Source: RI-43 sp033764725
GTDB lineage: Bacteria > Pseudomonadota > Alphaproteobacteria > Caulobacterales > Aquidulcibacteraceae
Length of the DNA: 18,158 nucleotides
Reading direction: 5' to 3'
Assembly: GCA_033764725.1 (NCBI GenBank)
Contig: JANRIR010000048.1
Span: 1-18,158 of the forward strand
Shown here: piece after piece, positions 1-7,374 of the stretch
How positions within the stretch are numbered: the first letter of the stretch is position 1
Layout: every line of letters begins with the position of its first letter
The notes under the pieces: generated by a model
The model's input: only the letters and a program-made list of their open reading frames with translations
Databases searched by the model: none
Told to the model about the DNA's origin: nothing
Program-made: the position numbers and the translations under genes

Positions 1-23
1 CAGGCCCAGCGCACAGCCCAGGC

Positions 24-52
24 TTTCCAAGCGCGCCGGGATCGGGCTATAC
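24..52 (+). promoter_or_regulatory. possible promoter of the tRNA-Thr gene
   Basis: A weak sigma70-like pair, TTTCCA (24-29) and CTATAC (47-52) with a 17-nt spacer, ends 13 nt before the first base of the tRNA. The spacing is right but both hexamers match the consensus poorly. Nothing else is recognisable in bases 1-65. Confidence 0.25.
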
Positions 53-65
53 GCCGCGCTCTTGC

Positions 66-140
<75 letters not shown>

Positions 141-148
141 TCGTCATC

Positions 149-271
149 ATGTCCACACCGCCGAAAACGCCCCAAGAGCAAAATAGTTCGCCGCGCGAGG
201 CCAAGCTGGCGGCGGCGCTGAAGCGCAATCTGGCCAAGCGCAAGGCCGCCAAGCCGAAGCCCAAGGCGTGA
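149..271 (+). CDS. small basic hypothetical protein, 40 aa
   Basis: This 40-codon ORF starts at the only in-frame start codon downstream of the tRNA, ATG 149. That start is just 8 nt after the tRNA CCA end, so there is no room for a Shine-Dalgarno site outside the tRNA. The product has a Pro/Gln/Ser-rich N-terminus followed by a Lys/Arg/Ala-rich C-terminal half containing KLAAALKRNLAKRKAAKPKP, which could form a short basic amphipathic helix. There is no signal peptide, membrane segment or catalytic motif. I recall similar tiny basic proteins ahead of murA in alphaproteobacteria but could not verify this. The function is unknown. It may be co-transcribed with the tRNA and murA. Alternatively it could be a chance ORF. 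Confidence 0.55.
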   Translation: MSTPPKTPQEQNSSPREAKLAAALKRNLAKRKAAKPKPKA

Positions 272-284
272 CCGCCGGCCCCGC

Positions 285-313
285 TTGCCGCTGCGCGGCG
301 CGCACCCCATAAC
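285..313 (+). promoter_or_regulatory. candidate sigma70-type promoter for the murA operon
   Basis: TTGCCG (285-290) and CATAAC (308-313) are separated by exactly 17 nt and lie 56 nt upstream of the murA ATG. Each hexamer matches the consensus at four of six positions. The site falls in the 97-nt gap between the mini-gene and murA, where a promoter is expected. The call is by eye only. Confidence 0.4.
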
Positions 314-368
314 CCGGCGCAAGGGTCAGCGGGTTCGCCCGGGCGGGGCCCCACCCAAGGAAACCAGC

Positions 369-1634
369 ATGGATCGCATCGCGATTGTCGGCGGCGCGCC
401 GCTCAACGGCGTCATTCCCATTTCCGGGGCCAAGAATTCCGCCCTCAAGGTGCTGGCCGCAAGCCTGTTGAGCGATCAACCGCTCACCCTCGAGAACATG
501 CCCAATCTGGCCGACACGCGCTTCATGGCCGATCTGCTGGCGACGCTTGGCGTCTCCGTCGCGTGGCCGAAAGGCGAAACGCGCGCGACGCTGCATGCGG
601 CGGAAATCGTCTCCACCATCGCGCCCTATGATCTCGTGCGAAAGATGCGCGCGAGCTTCAACGTGCTGGGCCCGCTTTTGGCGCGGATGGGGCACGCCAC
701 GGTATCGCTGCCGGGCGGCTGCGCGATCGGGGCGCGCCCGGTCGATTTGCACCTGAAGGCGTTCGAGGCGATGGGCGCCGACATCCATATCGACGGCGGT
801 TATGTGAAGGCGGCGGCTTTGCGCGGGCTGAAAGGCGCCGAGATTGCGTTTCCGTTCGTCTCGGTCGGCGCGACGGAGCACGCGATGCTGGCGGCGACCC
901 TGGCGCGCGGCCGCACCGTGCTGCGCAACGCCGCCCAGGAGCCCGAGATCGCCGATCTCGCCGCGTGCCTCAACGCGATGGGCGCGCGCATCGCCGGCGC
1001 CGGCGAGAGCGACATCGAGATCGACGGCGTCGACGGCCTGCAGGCCGCGACCCACCGGGTCGTCGGCGATCGCATCGAGGCCGGCACTTATGCGATCGCT
1101 GTGGCGGCGGCGGGCGGTTCGGCGCTGCTCGAAGGCGCGGTGGGCGATCATATCGCAGCGCTCCTGGCCAAGCTCGACGAGGCGGGCGTCGATGCGCAGA
1201 CCAGCGCCGACGGCGTGCGCATCACGCGCGGCGCAGGCCGCCTGCGCGCCGTCGATATCGACACGCAGCCTTTTCCAGGCTTTCCCACCGATCTGCAGGC
1301 GCAATTCATGGCGCTGATGTGCCTGGCCGACGGGGTGTCGACGTTCCGCGAGAACATTTTCGAAAATCGCTATATGCATGCGCCGGAACTGGCGCGCCTC
1401 GGCGCCCAGATCGCGGTGCAGGGCAACGAGGCGCGCGTGACGGGCGCGAGCCGGCTGATCGGCGCGCCGGTGATGGCGACCGATCTGCGCGCCTCGGTGA
1501 GCCTGGTGATCGCAGGCCTTGCGGCGGAAGGGGAAACGGAAGTGAACCGGGTCTATCATCTCGATCGCGGCTTCGAGCATCTCGAGCGCAAGCTCGCCGC
1601 GTGCGGCGCGCGCATCGAACGGCGCCGGGATTGA
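369..1634 (+). CDS. murA: UDP-N-acetylglucosamine 1-carboxyvinyltransferase (MurA)
   Basis: MurA transfers enolpyruvate from PEP to UDP-GlcNAc, the first committed step of peptidoglycan precursor synthesis in the cytoplasm. The 421-aa product has the usual length. Visible family features are the N-terminal GAKNSALK (Lys22-Asn23), the mobile active-site loop with the PEP-reactive cysteine in GGCAIGARPVDLH (Cys118), PTDLQAQF with Asp308, TDLRASVSLVIAGLAA, and the C-terminal YHLDRGFEHLE with Arg400. A cysteine at position 118 predicts normal fosfomycin sensitivity of the enzyme. ATG 369 is preceded by AAGGAAA at suitable spacing and begins the canonical N-terminus, so the upstream in-frame extension is rejected. 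It is the first large gene of a packed operon, with the DUF2948 gene starting 8 nt after its stop. Confidence 0.97.
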   Translation: MDRIAIVGGAPLNGVIPISGAKNSALKVLAASLLSDQPLTLENMPNLADTRFMADLLATLGVSVAWPKGETRATLHAAEIVSTIAPYDLVRKMRASFNVLGPLLARMGHATVSLPGGCAIGARPVDLHLKAFEAMGADIHIDGGYVKAAALRGLKGAEIAFPFVSVGATEHAMLAATLARGRTVLRNAAQEPEIADLAACLNAMGARIAGAGESDIEIDGVDGLQAATHRVVGDRIEAGTYAIAVAAAGGSALLEGAVGDHIAALLAKLDEAGVDAQTSADGVRITRGAGRLRAVDIDTQPFPGFPTDLQAQFMALMCLADGVSTFRENIFENRYMHAPELARLGAQIAVQGNEARVTGASRLIGAPVMATDLRASVSLVIAGLAAEGETEVNRVYHLDRGFEHLERKLAACGARIERRRD

Positions 1635-1642
1635 CCTTCGCC

Positions 1643-2092
1643 ATGACTACGCCTGCGCCGCTCACTTTGCTGGCCGCCGACCTCGCCGATCTCGATGTGA
1701 TTTCGGCCGCCGTGCAGGACGCGATCGTGCGCGTGAAGGATTTGTCCTTCGACGCGCGCGCGCGCCGCTTCACCGCCGCGATCGACCGCTTCCGCTGGGA
1801 GGCCGCGCGCGAGACCGGCCCGTTCGAGCGGGTGCGCGCAGGCCTCGCCTTCGACGGCGTGTTGAACGTGCGCACGCGCCGTCTGCGCCGCGATGCGCCC
1901 GAAGCGATCGCAGCGCTGTTGTCGATCGCGTTCCTGCCGGACGAGGAGCCGCCGGGCGGCGTCGTGCGGCTGGTGCTGGCGGGCGGCGGCGAGGTCGAAC
2001 TGCAGGTGGAATGCCTCGATGCGACGCTTGCGGATTTCGGCGCGCCCTGGCGCACGCCGCGCCGGCCCGACCATCTGGACGGCGCGGGATGA
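1643..2092 (+). CDS. DUF2948 family protein
   Basis: The 149-aa cytoplasmic product (MTTPAPLTLLAADLADLDVI at the N-terminus) resembles the DUF2948 family, which I know as a conserved neighbour of murA and hisD in alphaproteobacteria. Visible features are an N-terminal ADLADLDVISAAVQDAIV segment, a central arginine-rich stretch around FERVRAGLAFDGVLNVRTR, and a C-terminal VRLVLAGGGEVELQVECLDA segment. No catalytic motif, signal peptide or membrane helix is seen. The biochemical role is not known to me. Its ATGA stop/start overlap with hisD implies translational coupling, and position suggests co-expression with murA. I am confident it is a real gene, and less so of the family name because it comes from memory. 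Confidence 0.85.
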   Translation: MTTPAPLTLLAADLADLDVISAAVQDAIVRVKDLSFDARARRFTAAIDRFRWEAARETGPFERVRAGLAFDGVLNVRTRRLRRDAPEAIAALLSIAFLPDEEPPGGVVRLVLAGGGEVELQVECLDATLADFGAPWRTPRRPDHLDGAG

Positions 2093-3393
2093 GCGCGCGG
2101 ATACTTCACGCCGACGGCAAGGATTTCGCCGCCGCCTATGACGCGCTCCTGGCGCAGCGCGGCGCGCGGCTCGATGCGGCCGAGGCGCAGGCGCGCCCGG
2201 TGGTTGAGGATGTGCGCCGGCGCGGCGTCGCAGCAGTGCTGGAGGCGGCGGAGAGATTCGATCGCGTGCGCCTCGCGCCCGCCGATCTGCGCGTGAGCCA
2301 AACCGCGATCAACCGCGCGCGTCAGGCGTGCGCGCCCGATCTTCTCGCCGCGCTCGAATTGGCCGCCGCGCGCATTCAGGATTTCCACGCGCGCCAGAAG
2401 CCGAAGGACGCGTTGTGGACCGACGCGGCCGGCATGCGGCTGGGCTGGCGCTGGAGCGCGGTTGACGCGTGCGGGCTCTACGCGCCGGGCGGGTTGGCGG
2501 CCTATCCGTCGTCCGTCCTGATGAATGCAGGTCCCGCCAAGGCTGCCGGCGTGCGCCGTCTGGCGATGGCGACGCCGCCGGGCCGCATCGAGGCCAATCC
2601 CGCCATCCTCGCCGCCGCCGAGATCGCGGGCGTCGACGAGATCTGGGCTGTCGGCGGGGCGCAGGCGATCGCCGCGCTCGCCTATGGCGCAGGCGACCTT
2701 GCGCCGTGCGACGTCGTCGTCGGGCCCGGCAACGCCTATGTCGCGGCGGCCAAAAAGATCGTGTTCGGCGATGTCGGCATTGATGCGGTGGCGGGGCCGT
2801 CGGAGGTGTTCATCCTGGCCGATGGCTCTTGCCCGCCCGATTGGATCGCCGCCGATCTTCTGGCCCAGGCCGAACATGACGCGGAAGCGCAATCGGTTTT
2901 GTTCACTCAACACGAAAATTTCGCCGCCGCCGTCGCCGCAGCGGTCGAAGCGCAGCTCCAAGCGGGGCTCGCCGGCGCGAGCGCGCGCGAGAGCTGGACG
3001 CGTCACGGCGCGATCATCCTGGTCGCTTCTCTGGAGGCGGCCTGCGCGCTCATCGATCGCGCCGCGCCCGAGCATGTGCAGATCGCGCTGGAGGACGAGG
3101 CGGGCGCCGATGCGCTCGCCCAGCGCATCCGCCATGCCGGCGCGATCTTTCTCGGCGCGCGCGCGCCGGAGGCGCTCGGCGATTATCTCGCCGGCCCCTC
3201 GCACGTCCTGCCGACGTCGCGGGCGGCGCGCTACGCATCGGGCGTCAATGTGCTGACCTTCATGAAGCGCACCACGCTGATCGGCGCCGATGCGCGCGCA
3301 ATCGGCCTGCTCGGCCCGCCCGCAGCACGCATCGCGGACGCCGAAGGCCTCCCCGCGCATGCGCATTCGCTGCGCGTTCGGCTTGAGCCGTGA
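2089..3393 (+). CDS. hisD: histidinol dehydrogenase (HisD)
   Basis: HisD performs the last two steps of histidine synthesis, oxidising L-histidinol to L-histidine with two NAD+ and one zinc. The 434-aa length is typical. The signature region is intact: GLYAPGGLAAYPSSVLM (129-145), GPGNAYVAAAKK (212-223), AGPSEVFILAD (235-245), the catalytic Glu328-His329 pair in APEHV, and the GPSHVLPTS block. By comparison with the E. coli enzyme, the zinc ligands should be Gln260, His263, Asp365 and His424. The start ATG 2089 overlaps the previous stop (ATGA), and the stop overlaps the next gene's GTG. It sits apart from other his genes, which is common in alphaproteobacteria. Confidence 0.97.
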   Translation: MSARILHADGKDFAAAYDALLAQRGARLDAAEAQARPVVEDVRRRGVAAVLEAAERFDRVRLAPADLRVSQTAINRARQACAPDLLAALELAAARIQDFHARQKPKDALWTDAAGMRLGWRWSAVDACGLYAPGGLAAYPSSVLMNAGPAKAAGVRRLAMATPPGRIEANPAILAAAEIAGVDEIWAVGGAQAIAALAYGAGDLAPCDVVVGPGNAYVAAAKKIVFGDVGIDAVAGPSEVFILADGSCPPDWIAADLLAQAEHDAEAQSVLFTQHENFAAAVAAAVEAQLQAGLAGASARESWTRHGAIILVASLEAACALIDRAAPEHVQIALEDEAGADALAQRIRHAGAIFLGARAPEALGDYLAGPSHVLPTSRAARYASGVNVLTFMKRTTLIGADARAIGLLGPPAARIADAEGLPAHAHSLRVRLEP

Positions 3394-3866
3394 GCGACGC
3401 GCGCACGCGCCTCGTCGATGTGCTCATCGACGAAACCTCGCTCGCCGCCGCCAGCGCCGACGCCGAGCACGAGCGCCGCGTGGCGATCTTCGATCTTCTG
3501 GAAAACAACACCTTCGCGCTCGACGGCGTGGACGCCGGCCCGTTCAGCCTGACGCTCGCCATCCATGACGGGCGTCTCGCCTTCCGCGTCTTTGGCGACG
3601 GCATGGCGCAGGAGCACGCCGTGCTGTTGTCGCTGACGCCGTTCCGCAAGGTGATCAAGGATTATTTCTTCATCTGCGATTCCTATTACGCGGCCATCCG
3701 CACCGCGACGCCGCAGCAGATCGAGGCCATCGATATGGGCCGGCGCGGGCTTCACAATGAAGGCTCGGAGCTGTTGATCCAGCGTCTGGCCGGCAAGATC
3801 ACGATCGACCACGACACGGCGCGGCGGCTGTTCACGTTGATCTGCGCGTTGCATGTGCGCGGCTGA
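3390..3866 (+). CDS. UPF0262 family protein
   Basis: The 158-aa product matches my memory of UPF0262, an uncharacterised alphaproteobacterial family that typically follows hisD. Recognisable stretches are RRVAIFDLLENNTFAL, GPFSLTLAIHDGRLAF, LTPFRKVIKDYFFICDSYY and the C-terminal RRLFTLICALHVRG. There is no signal peptide or clear membrane helix, and no known catalytic motif. Translation most likely starts at GTG 3390, overlapping the hisD stop as GTGA, which fits coupled translation. The next gene begins at the last base of its stop codon (TGATG). The function is unknown. The invariable company of cell-wall, histidine and translation genes does not itself reveal one. Confidence 0.88.
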   Translation: MSDARTRLVDVLIDETSLAAASADAEHERRVAIFDLLENNTFALDGVDAGPFSLTLAIHDGRLAFRVFGDGMAQEHAVLLSLTPFRKVIKDYFFICDSYYAAIRTATPQQIEAIDMGRRGLHNEGSELLIQRLAGKITIDHDTARRLFTLICALHVRG

Positions 3867-4324
3867 TGGCGCCGCCGCCAGACCAGCGCCCGCCGCCTCA
3901 GGCGATCCTGTTCGCATGCAATTTCAACCTGGTTCGCTCGGTCATGGCCGCAGCCCTGATGCGCCGCCGGTTCGGGCGCACGGTGTGGGTCGATTCGGTC
4001 GGCGTGCGCCCGGGCGCTGCGCCCGATCCCTTCGTCGCCGCCGTGCTGGACGAATTGGGCCTCGACGCGGCCAAGCACAGGCCGAAGGGCTTTGCCGATC
4101 TCGATGACATGAATTTCGACCTGATCGTCACCCTGACGCCGGAGGCGCATCACCGGGCGCTTGAATTCACAAGGACTTTGGCGGTCGACGTGGAATACTG
4201 GCCGACCTTCGACCCGACCCAGGCGCAGGGCGCCCGGGAGGCGATCCTGGACGAGTACCGGGCCGTGCGCGACGCCTTGGATCAGCGGATCGCGGCGCGG
4301 TTCGCGCGGCCATCGACGGGGTAG
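3866..4324 (+). CDS. low-molecular-weight protein tyrosine phosphatase-like protein
   Basis: The 152-aa product has the layout of the low-molecular-weight phosphatase fold. A nucleophile loop near the N-terminus, CNFNLVRS (Cys18-x5-Arg24-Ser25), follows strand AILFA, and a possible general acid Asp116-Pro117 lies in WPTFDPTQ. Family members hydrolyse phosphotyrosine, or in some lineages arsenate. The loop differs from the textbook C-x-G-N-x-C-R-S: the glycine is Phe20 and the second cysteine is Val23, while the loop asparagine (Asn21) is kept. Substrate is therefore unknown. The gene begins inside the stop of the UPF0262 gene (TGATG) and ends the murA-led run, 75 nt before infA. Confidence 0.8.
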   Translation: MAPPPDQRPPPQAILFACNFNLVRSVMAAALMRRRFGRTVWVDSVGVRPGAAPDPFVAAVLDELGLDAAKHRPKGFADLDDMNFDLIVTLTPEAHHRALEFTRTLAVDVEYWPTFDPTQAQGAREAILDEYRAVRDALDQRIAARFARPSTG

Positions 4325-4341
4325 GCGGGCGGGACTATAAC
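4313..4341 (+). promoter_or_regulatory. candidate sigma70-type promoter for infA
   Basis: TCGACG (4313-4318) and TATAAC (4336-4341) are separated by 17 nt. The -10 hexamer matches the consensus at five of six positions. The -35 lies in the last codons of the phosphatase gene, and the -10 is 59 nt upstream of the infA ATG. It would drive infA and the genes downstream to yacG. Confidence 0.45.
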
Positions 4342-4399
4342 CCCGCGCCGCCGGGTCGAGCGGCGGAATGGACGCCGGCGGAGCGGAAAAGGAAACTGG

Positions 4400-4618
4400 A
4401 TGGCGAAGGAAGAATTGATCGAGTTCGAGGGGCTGGTGGTCGAGCTTTTGCCCAATGCGACGTTTCGGGTGAAGCTGCAGAACGATCACGAGATCATCGC
4501 CCATACCGCCGGCAAGATGCGCAAGAACCGCATCCGCGTGCTGGCGGGCGACAAGGTGCTGGTCGAAATGACGCCCTACGACCTCACCAAAGGCCGCATC
4601 ACCTATCGCTTCAAATAG
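4400..4618 (+). CDS. infA: translation initiation factor IF-1
   Basis: IF-1 binds the 30S A site and helps IF-2 and IF-3 select the initiator tRNA. The 72-aa product has the family's usual length and is essentially one S1-like OB fold. Its N-terminus is MAKEELIEFEGLVVELLPNA, followed by FRVKLQNDHEIIAHTAGKMR, a basic KNRIRVLAGDKVLVEM segment and the closing YDLTKGRITYRFK. ATG 4400 is preceded by an A/G-rich ribosome site (GGAAAAGGAAA). The dehydrogenase gene begins 12 nt downstream, suggesting one transcript. Identification is secure. Confidence 0.98.
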   Translation: MAKEELIEFEGLVVELLPNATFRVKLQNDHEIIAHTAGKMRKNRIRVLAGDKVLVEMTPYDLTKGRITYRFK

Positions 4619-4630
4619 CGGGAGCGCGCC

Positions 4631-5494
4631 ATGGCGGAAGAGACGAGCATCGTCGTCACCGGCGCCTCGACCGGCATCGGGCGCGCCTGCGTCGCGCATG
4701 CCGCAGCGCAAGGCGCGCGCGTGTTCGCCAGCGTGCGCAAGCGCCATGACGCCGACGCCCTCATCGCCGATTTCGGCGACGCGGTGGCGCCGCTGATCTT
4801 CGACGTCACCGAAGGCACCGCCGTGCGCGCCGCCGCAGCCCAGGTGGGCGCGATGCTCGGCGGACGGACGCTTTCGGGTCTGGTGAACAATGCCGGCGTC
4901 GCCGTCGCCGGTCCGCTCCTGGAGATGGACAGCGAAGAGCTGCGCAGCCAGTTCGACGTGAACTTCTTCGGCGTGCACACGGTCACCCAGGCTTTCGCCC
5001 CGCTGCTCGGCGCCGATCCCGATCGCGAGGGGCCGCCCGGCCGCATCGTCATGATCTCCTCGGTCGCGGGCCAGAACGGCGCGCCGTTCCTGGGCGCCTA
5101 CGCCGCCTCCAAACACGCCGTCGAGGGCTATTCGCAATCGCTGCGCCGCGAATTGATGCTGTTCGGCATCGATGTCGTGGTGATCGGCCCCGGCGCCATC
5201 GCCACGCCGATCTGGGACAAGGCCGACGACATCGACGTCGAGCGCTATCGCAACAGCCCGTTCTTCGGCGCGCTCAATGCGGTGCGCGATTACATGCTCG
5301 AGCGCGGCCGCGACGGCCTGCCGCCGGAAGACGTCGGCGCGCTCGTCTGGCATGCATTGACCAGCGAAAACCCCAAAGCCCGCTACGCCATTTTGCGCAA
5401 CGCGCTGATGGACCGCACGGTGCCGCGCCTTTTGCCTACGCGCGTCGTCGATCGCATGATCGCGCGCCGTCTTGGCCTTGCGCCCAAGCAGTGA
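4631..5494 (+). CDS. short-chain dehydrogenase/reductase (SDR), classical type
   Basis: The 287-aa product is a classical NAD(P)-dependent SDR. It shows the dinucleotide-binding TGASTGIG (10-17), NNAG (86-89), a structural/catalytic Asn111 in VNFFG, Ser143/144 in ISS, and the YAASK active site (Tyr157, Lys161). RKRHD after the second strand (36-40) hints at NADPH preference. The C-terminal extension of about 90 residues resembles retinol- or steroid-dehydrogenase-like SDRs, but the substrate cannot be named. It sits 12 nt after infA and overlaps the maf start as GTGA. In the gene order I remember, infA is usually directly followed by maf, so this may be a lineage-specific insertion. Base composition looks like that of its neighbours. 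Confidence 0.9.
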   Translation: MAEETSIVVTGASTGIGRACVAHAAAQGARVFASVRKRHDADALIADFGDAVAPLIFDVTEGTAVRAAAAQVGAMLGGRTLSGLVNNAGVAVAGPLLEMDSEELRSQFDVNFFGVHTVTQAFAPLLGADPDREGPPGRIVMISSVAGQNGAPFLGAYAASKHAVEGYSQSLRRELMLFGIDVVVIGPGAIATPIWDKADDIDVERYRNSPFFGALNAVRDYMLERGRDGLPPEDVGALVWHALTSENPKARYAILRNALMDRTVPRLLPTRVVDRMIARRLGLAPKQ

Positions 5495-6066
5495 CGGGCG
5501 GCCCGCGCCTGATCCTGGCGAGCGCCAGCCCGCGCCGGCTGGCGCTGTTGGCGCAAATCGGGATCGAACCGGACTCAGTGATCGCCCCCGACGTAGACGA
5601 AACCCCGCGCGCGGCGGAAACGCCGCGCCGCTATGCGTTGCGCGTCGCGTGCGACAAGGCGCTTGCTGTGGCGGCGCCCGGCGCGTTCGTGCTGGCGGCC
5701 GACACGGTCGTGGCGCTCGGCCGGCGCGTGCTGCCCAAGACGGAAGACGCCGCCGCCGCGCGCGCGTGCCTGGAGCTTTTGTCCGGCCGCGCGCATGTCG
5801 TGTTCACGGCGATCGCGCTGCGGACGCCGGAGGGCGCGCTGCGCACGCGCGAAACCGCCACGCGCGTGAGCTTCAAGCGCCTGTCGGCGCAGGAGATCGC
5901 GCGCTATTGCGCCGGCGAGGACTGGCGCGGCAAGGCGGGCGGCTATGCGATTCAAGGCGCCGCCGCGCGGTTCGTGCGCCGCATCAACGGCTCGTACAGC
6001 GCCGTGGTCGGGCTCGGTTTGGCCGAGACCGCCGATCTGCTCGAGGGCGCCGGGTGGCGCGCATGA
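5491..6066 (+). CDS. maf: Maf-like nucleoside triphosphate pyrophosphatase
   Basis: Maf proteins hydrolyse nucleoside triphosphates to monophosphates and pyrophosphate, and are thought to clean up non-canonical or excess nucleotides. The 191-aa product has the N-terminal LILASASPRR (7-16), DVDET (34-38), the catalytic-region AADTVV (69-74), and GGYAIQG (150-156). The YAIQG form is that of the YhdE-type subfamily, which prefers dTTP and UTP, rather than the YceF type. Translation starts at GTG 5491, overlapping the SDR stop. The stop overlaps the RNase gene start (ATGA), so the three genes are likely coupled. The family is certain. The nucleotide preference is inference from the motif. Confidence 0.94.
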   Translation: MTGGPRLILASASPRRLALLAQIGIEPDSVIAPDVDETPRAAETPRRYALRVACDKALAVAAPGAFVLAADTVVALGRRVLPKTEDAAAARACLELLSGRAHVVFTAIALRTPEGALRTRETATRVSFKRLSAQEIARYCAGEDWRGKAGGYAIQGAAARFVRRINGSYSAVVGLGLAETADLLEGAGWRA

Positions 6067-7142
6067 CGACGATGACGCGCTGGATCGACGCCGCGATCGG
6101 CGAAACCCGCGAGGCGCTGGTGCAGGATGGCGCAGCGATCGCGCTGCGCCTGCACCGCTGGAGCGACGCGGGACGGCACGCGCGCTGGGGCGAGGTCTAT
6201 GCGGCGCGGGTCACGCGCGTGGATCGCCGCCGCCGCGGCGCGTTTTTGGATCTGGGCTTGCGCGGGGCCGACGCCTTCCTGCCGCTGGACTCCGGCGGCC
6301 AGGCGCGCCGCGGGGCTGCGCGCATCGCGCTCGGCGAGGGGTTGGCGGTGATGGTGCGCATCGTCCGCGAGGCGGCGCGCGGCAAAAGCGCGGTGGCGGC
6401 GTTGGTCGATGCGCCGCATCCCGGACCGCTCGGCCGGGTGACGCGGCCGGAGGTCGACGAAGCGGTCGACGGCGCGCGCCCAGCCGATCCGGAGACCCGC
6501 GCGCGGCTCGACGCCGCTTTCGAGGACGCGCTGTCGCGGCTGGCGCCGATTCCCGGCGGGGGCATGCTGATCATCGAGCCGACCGCGGCGCTGGTGTCGA
6601 TCGACGTCGATTCCGGCGCCCGCGCGGGCGCGCCCGATCCCGAACGCTTCGCGCTCGAGCTCAATCTCGCCGCGCTGCGCGAGGCCGCGCGCCAGATCCG
6701 CCTGCGCGCGCTCGGCGGCGTCATCGCCATCGATTTCGTGTCCATGCGGCATCGCGCGAGCCAATCGGCGCTCGACCTCGCTGCGCGCGACGCCTTCGGC
6801 GCCGATCCCTGGGGCGTGCAGCTCGCGCGGCTGTCGCGCTTCGGCGTGCTGGAGGCGAGCCGCGGGCAATTGCACACGCCGCTGCACGAATGCCTGCGCG
6901 AGCCCGACGGCCGGCCGACGCCCGAAACCGTCGCGCTGCAGATGTTTCGCGCCATCGAACGCGAAGCCCGCGCCGCCGGCGGGCGACGCATCGCCGCCGC
7001 CGTCGCGCCGGAGGTCAAGGCGTGGCTCGACCTCGCCGAGATTCCCTGGCGCACCGCGCTCGACGACCGCATCGGCCCGCGCTGGACGATCGAAGCCGCG
7101 GCCGGTGCGCCGCGCGAGCGCATCGACGTCCGCGCGCTGTGA
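6063..7142 (+). CDS. short ribonuclease E/G family protein
   Basis: The product is related to the catalytic half of RNase E/G, the endonucleases that mature rRNA and decay mRNA. An S1-like RNA-binding segment spans about residues 41-103 (GEVYAARVTRV through MVRIVREAARGKS). The DNase I-like core follows with VSIDVDSG (Asp181), GGVIAIDFVSM (Asp224) and RFGVLEASRGQL (259-270). The two Asp residues are 43 apart, exactly as the magnesium-binding D303 and D346 of E. coli RNase E. At 359 aa it is much shorter than full RNase G: the 5'-monophosphate sensor region and the CPxC zinc link are absent (only Cys277 is nearby). ATG 6063 overlaps the maf stop. It may be a 5'-end-independent nuclease. Confidence 0.88.
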   Translation: MTTMTRWIDAAIGETREALVQDGAAIALRLHRWSDAGRHARWGEVYAARVTRVDRRRRGAFLDLGLRGADAFLPLDSGGQARRGAARIALGEGLAVMVRIVREAARGKSAVAALVDAPHPGPLGRVTRPEVDEAVDGARPADPETRARLDAAFEDALSRLAPIPGGGMLIIEPTAALVSIDVDSGARAGAPDPERFALELNLAALREAARQIRLRALGGVIAIDFVSMRHRASQSALDLAARDAFGADPWGVQLARLSRFGVLEASRGQLHTPLHECLREPDGRPTPETVALQMFRAIEREARAAGGRRIAAAVAPEVKAWLDLAEIPWRTALDDRIGPRWTIEAAAGAPRERIDVRAL

Positions 7143-7157
7143 TCCTATCTGTAGTCG

Positions 7158-7352
7158 ATGCCGCAAGCCGCCTGTCCGATCTGCCGCAAGCCTGCCGATG
7201 CGAAACTGCGCCCGTTCTGTTCGAAGCGCTGCGCCGATGTCGATTTAGGCCGCTGGTTCACCGGATCTTATAGCATCGCCGTGGTGGAGGAGGACGGCAG
7301 CGGGATGGATGCGCCCAGAGCAGAGCGCGGAACCGAGCGCGACGAACGCTGA
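7158..7352 (+). CDS. yacG: DNA gyrase inhibitor/zinc-binding protein YacG
   Basis: The 64-aa product has the YacG zinc finger: CPIC (Cys6, Cys9) and CSKRC (Cys21, Cys25), followed by DVDLGRWFTGSYSIAV. E. coli YacG binds GyrB and inhibits gyrase. Whether this orthologue does so is inference. The C-terminal tail is short and charged. The gene lies 15 nt after the RNase gene, probably in the same transcript, and ends 22 nt before the 3' end of the convergent mucR. No strong ribosome site precedes ATG 7158. Confidence 0.93.
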   Translation: MPQAACPICRKPADAKLRPFCSKRCADVDLGRWFTGSYSIAVVEEDGSGMDAPRAERGTERDER

Positions 7353-7363
7353 CGCACGCGTCA
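7350..7363. terminator. small hairpin between convergent yacG and mucR
   Basis: TGACG-CACG-CGTCA forms a 5-bp stem with a 4-nt loop at the yacG stop codon, in the 22-nt gap between the convergent genes. There is no T-tract, so it is a weak candidate for a transcription end point. Confidence 0.2.
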
Positions 7364-7374
7364 TCGGCGCGCGC

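Noticed and set aside
1306..3366. Open minus-strand frame of 686 codons antisense to murA, the DUF2948 gene and hisD
   Set aside because: It has no recognisable domain and covers three well-supported genes in the opposite direction.
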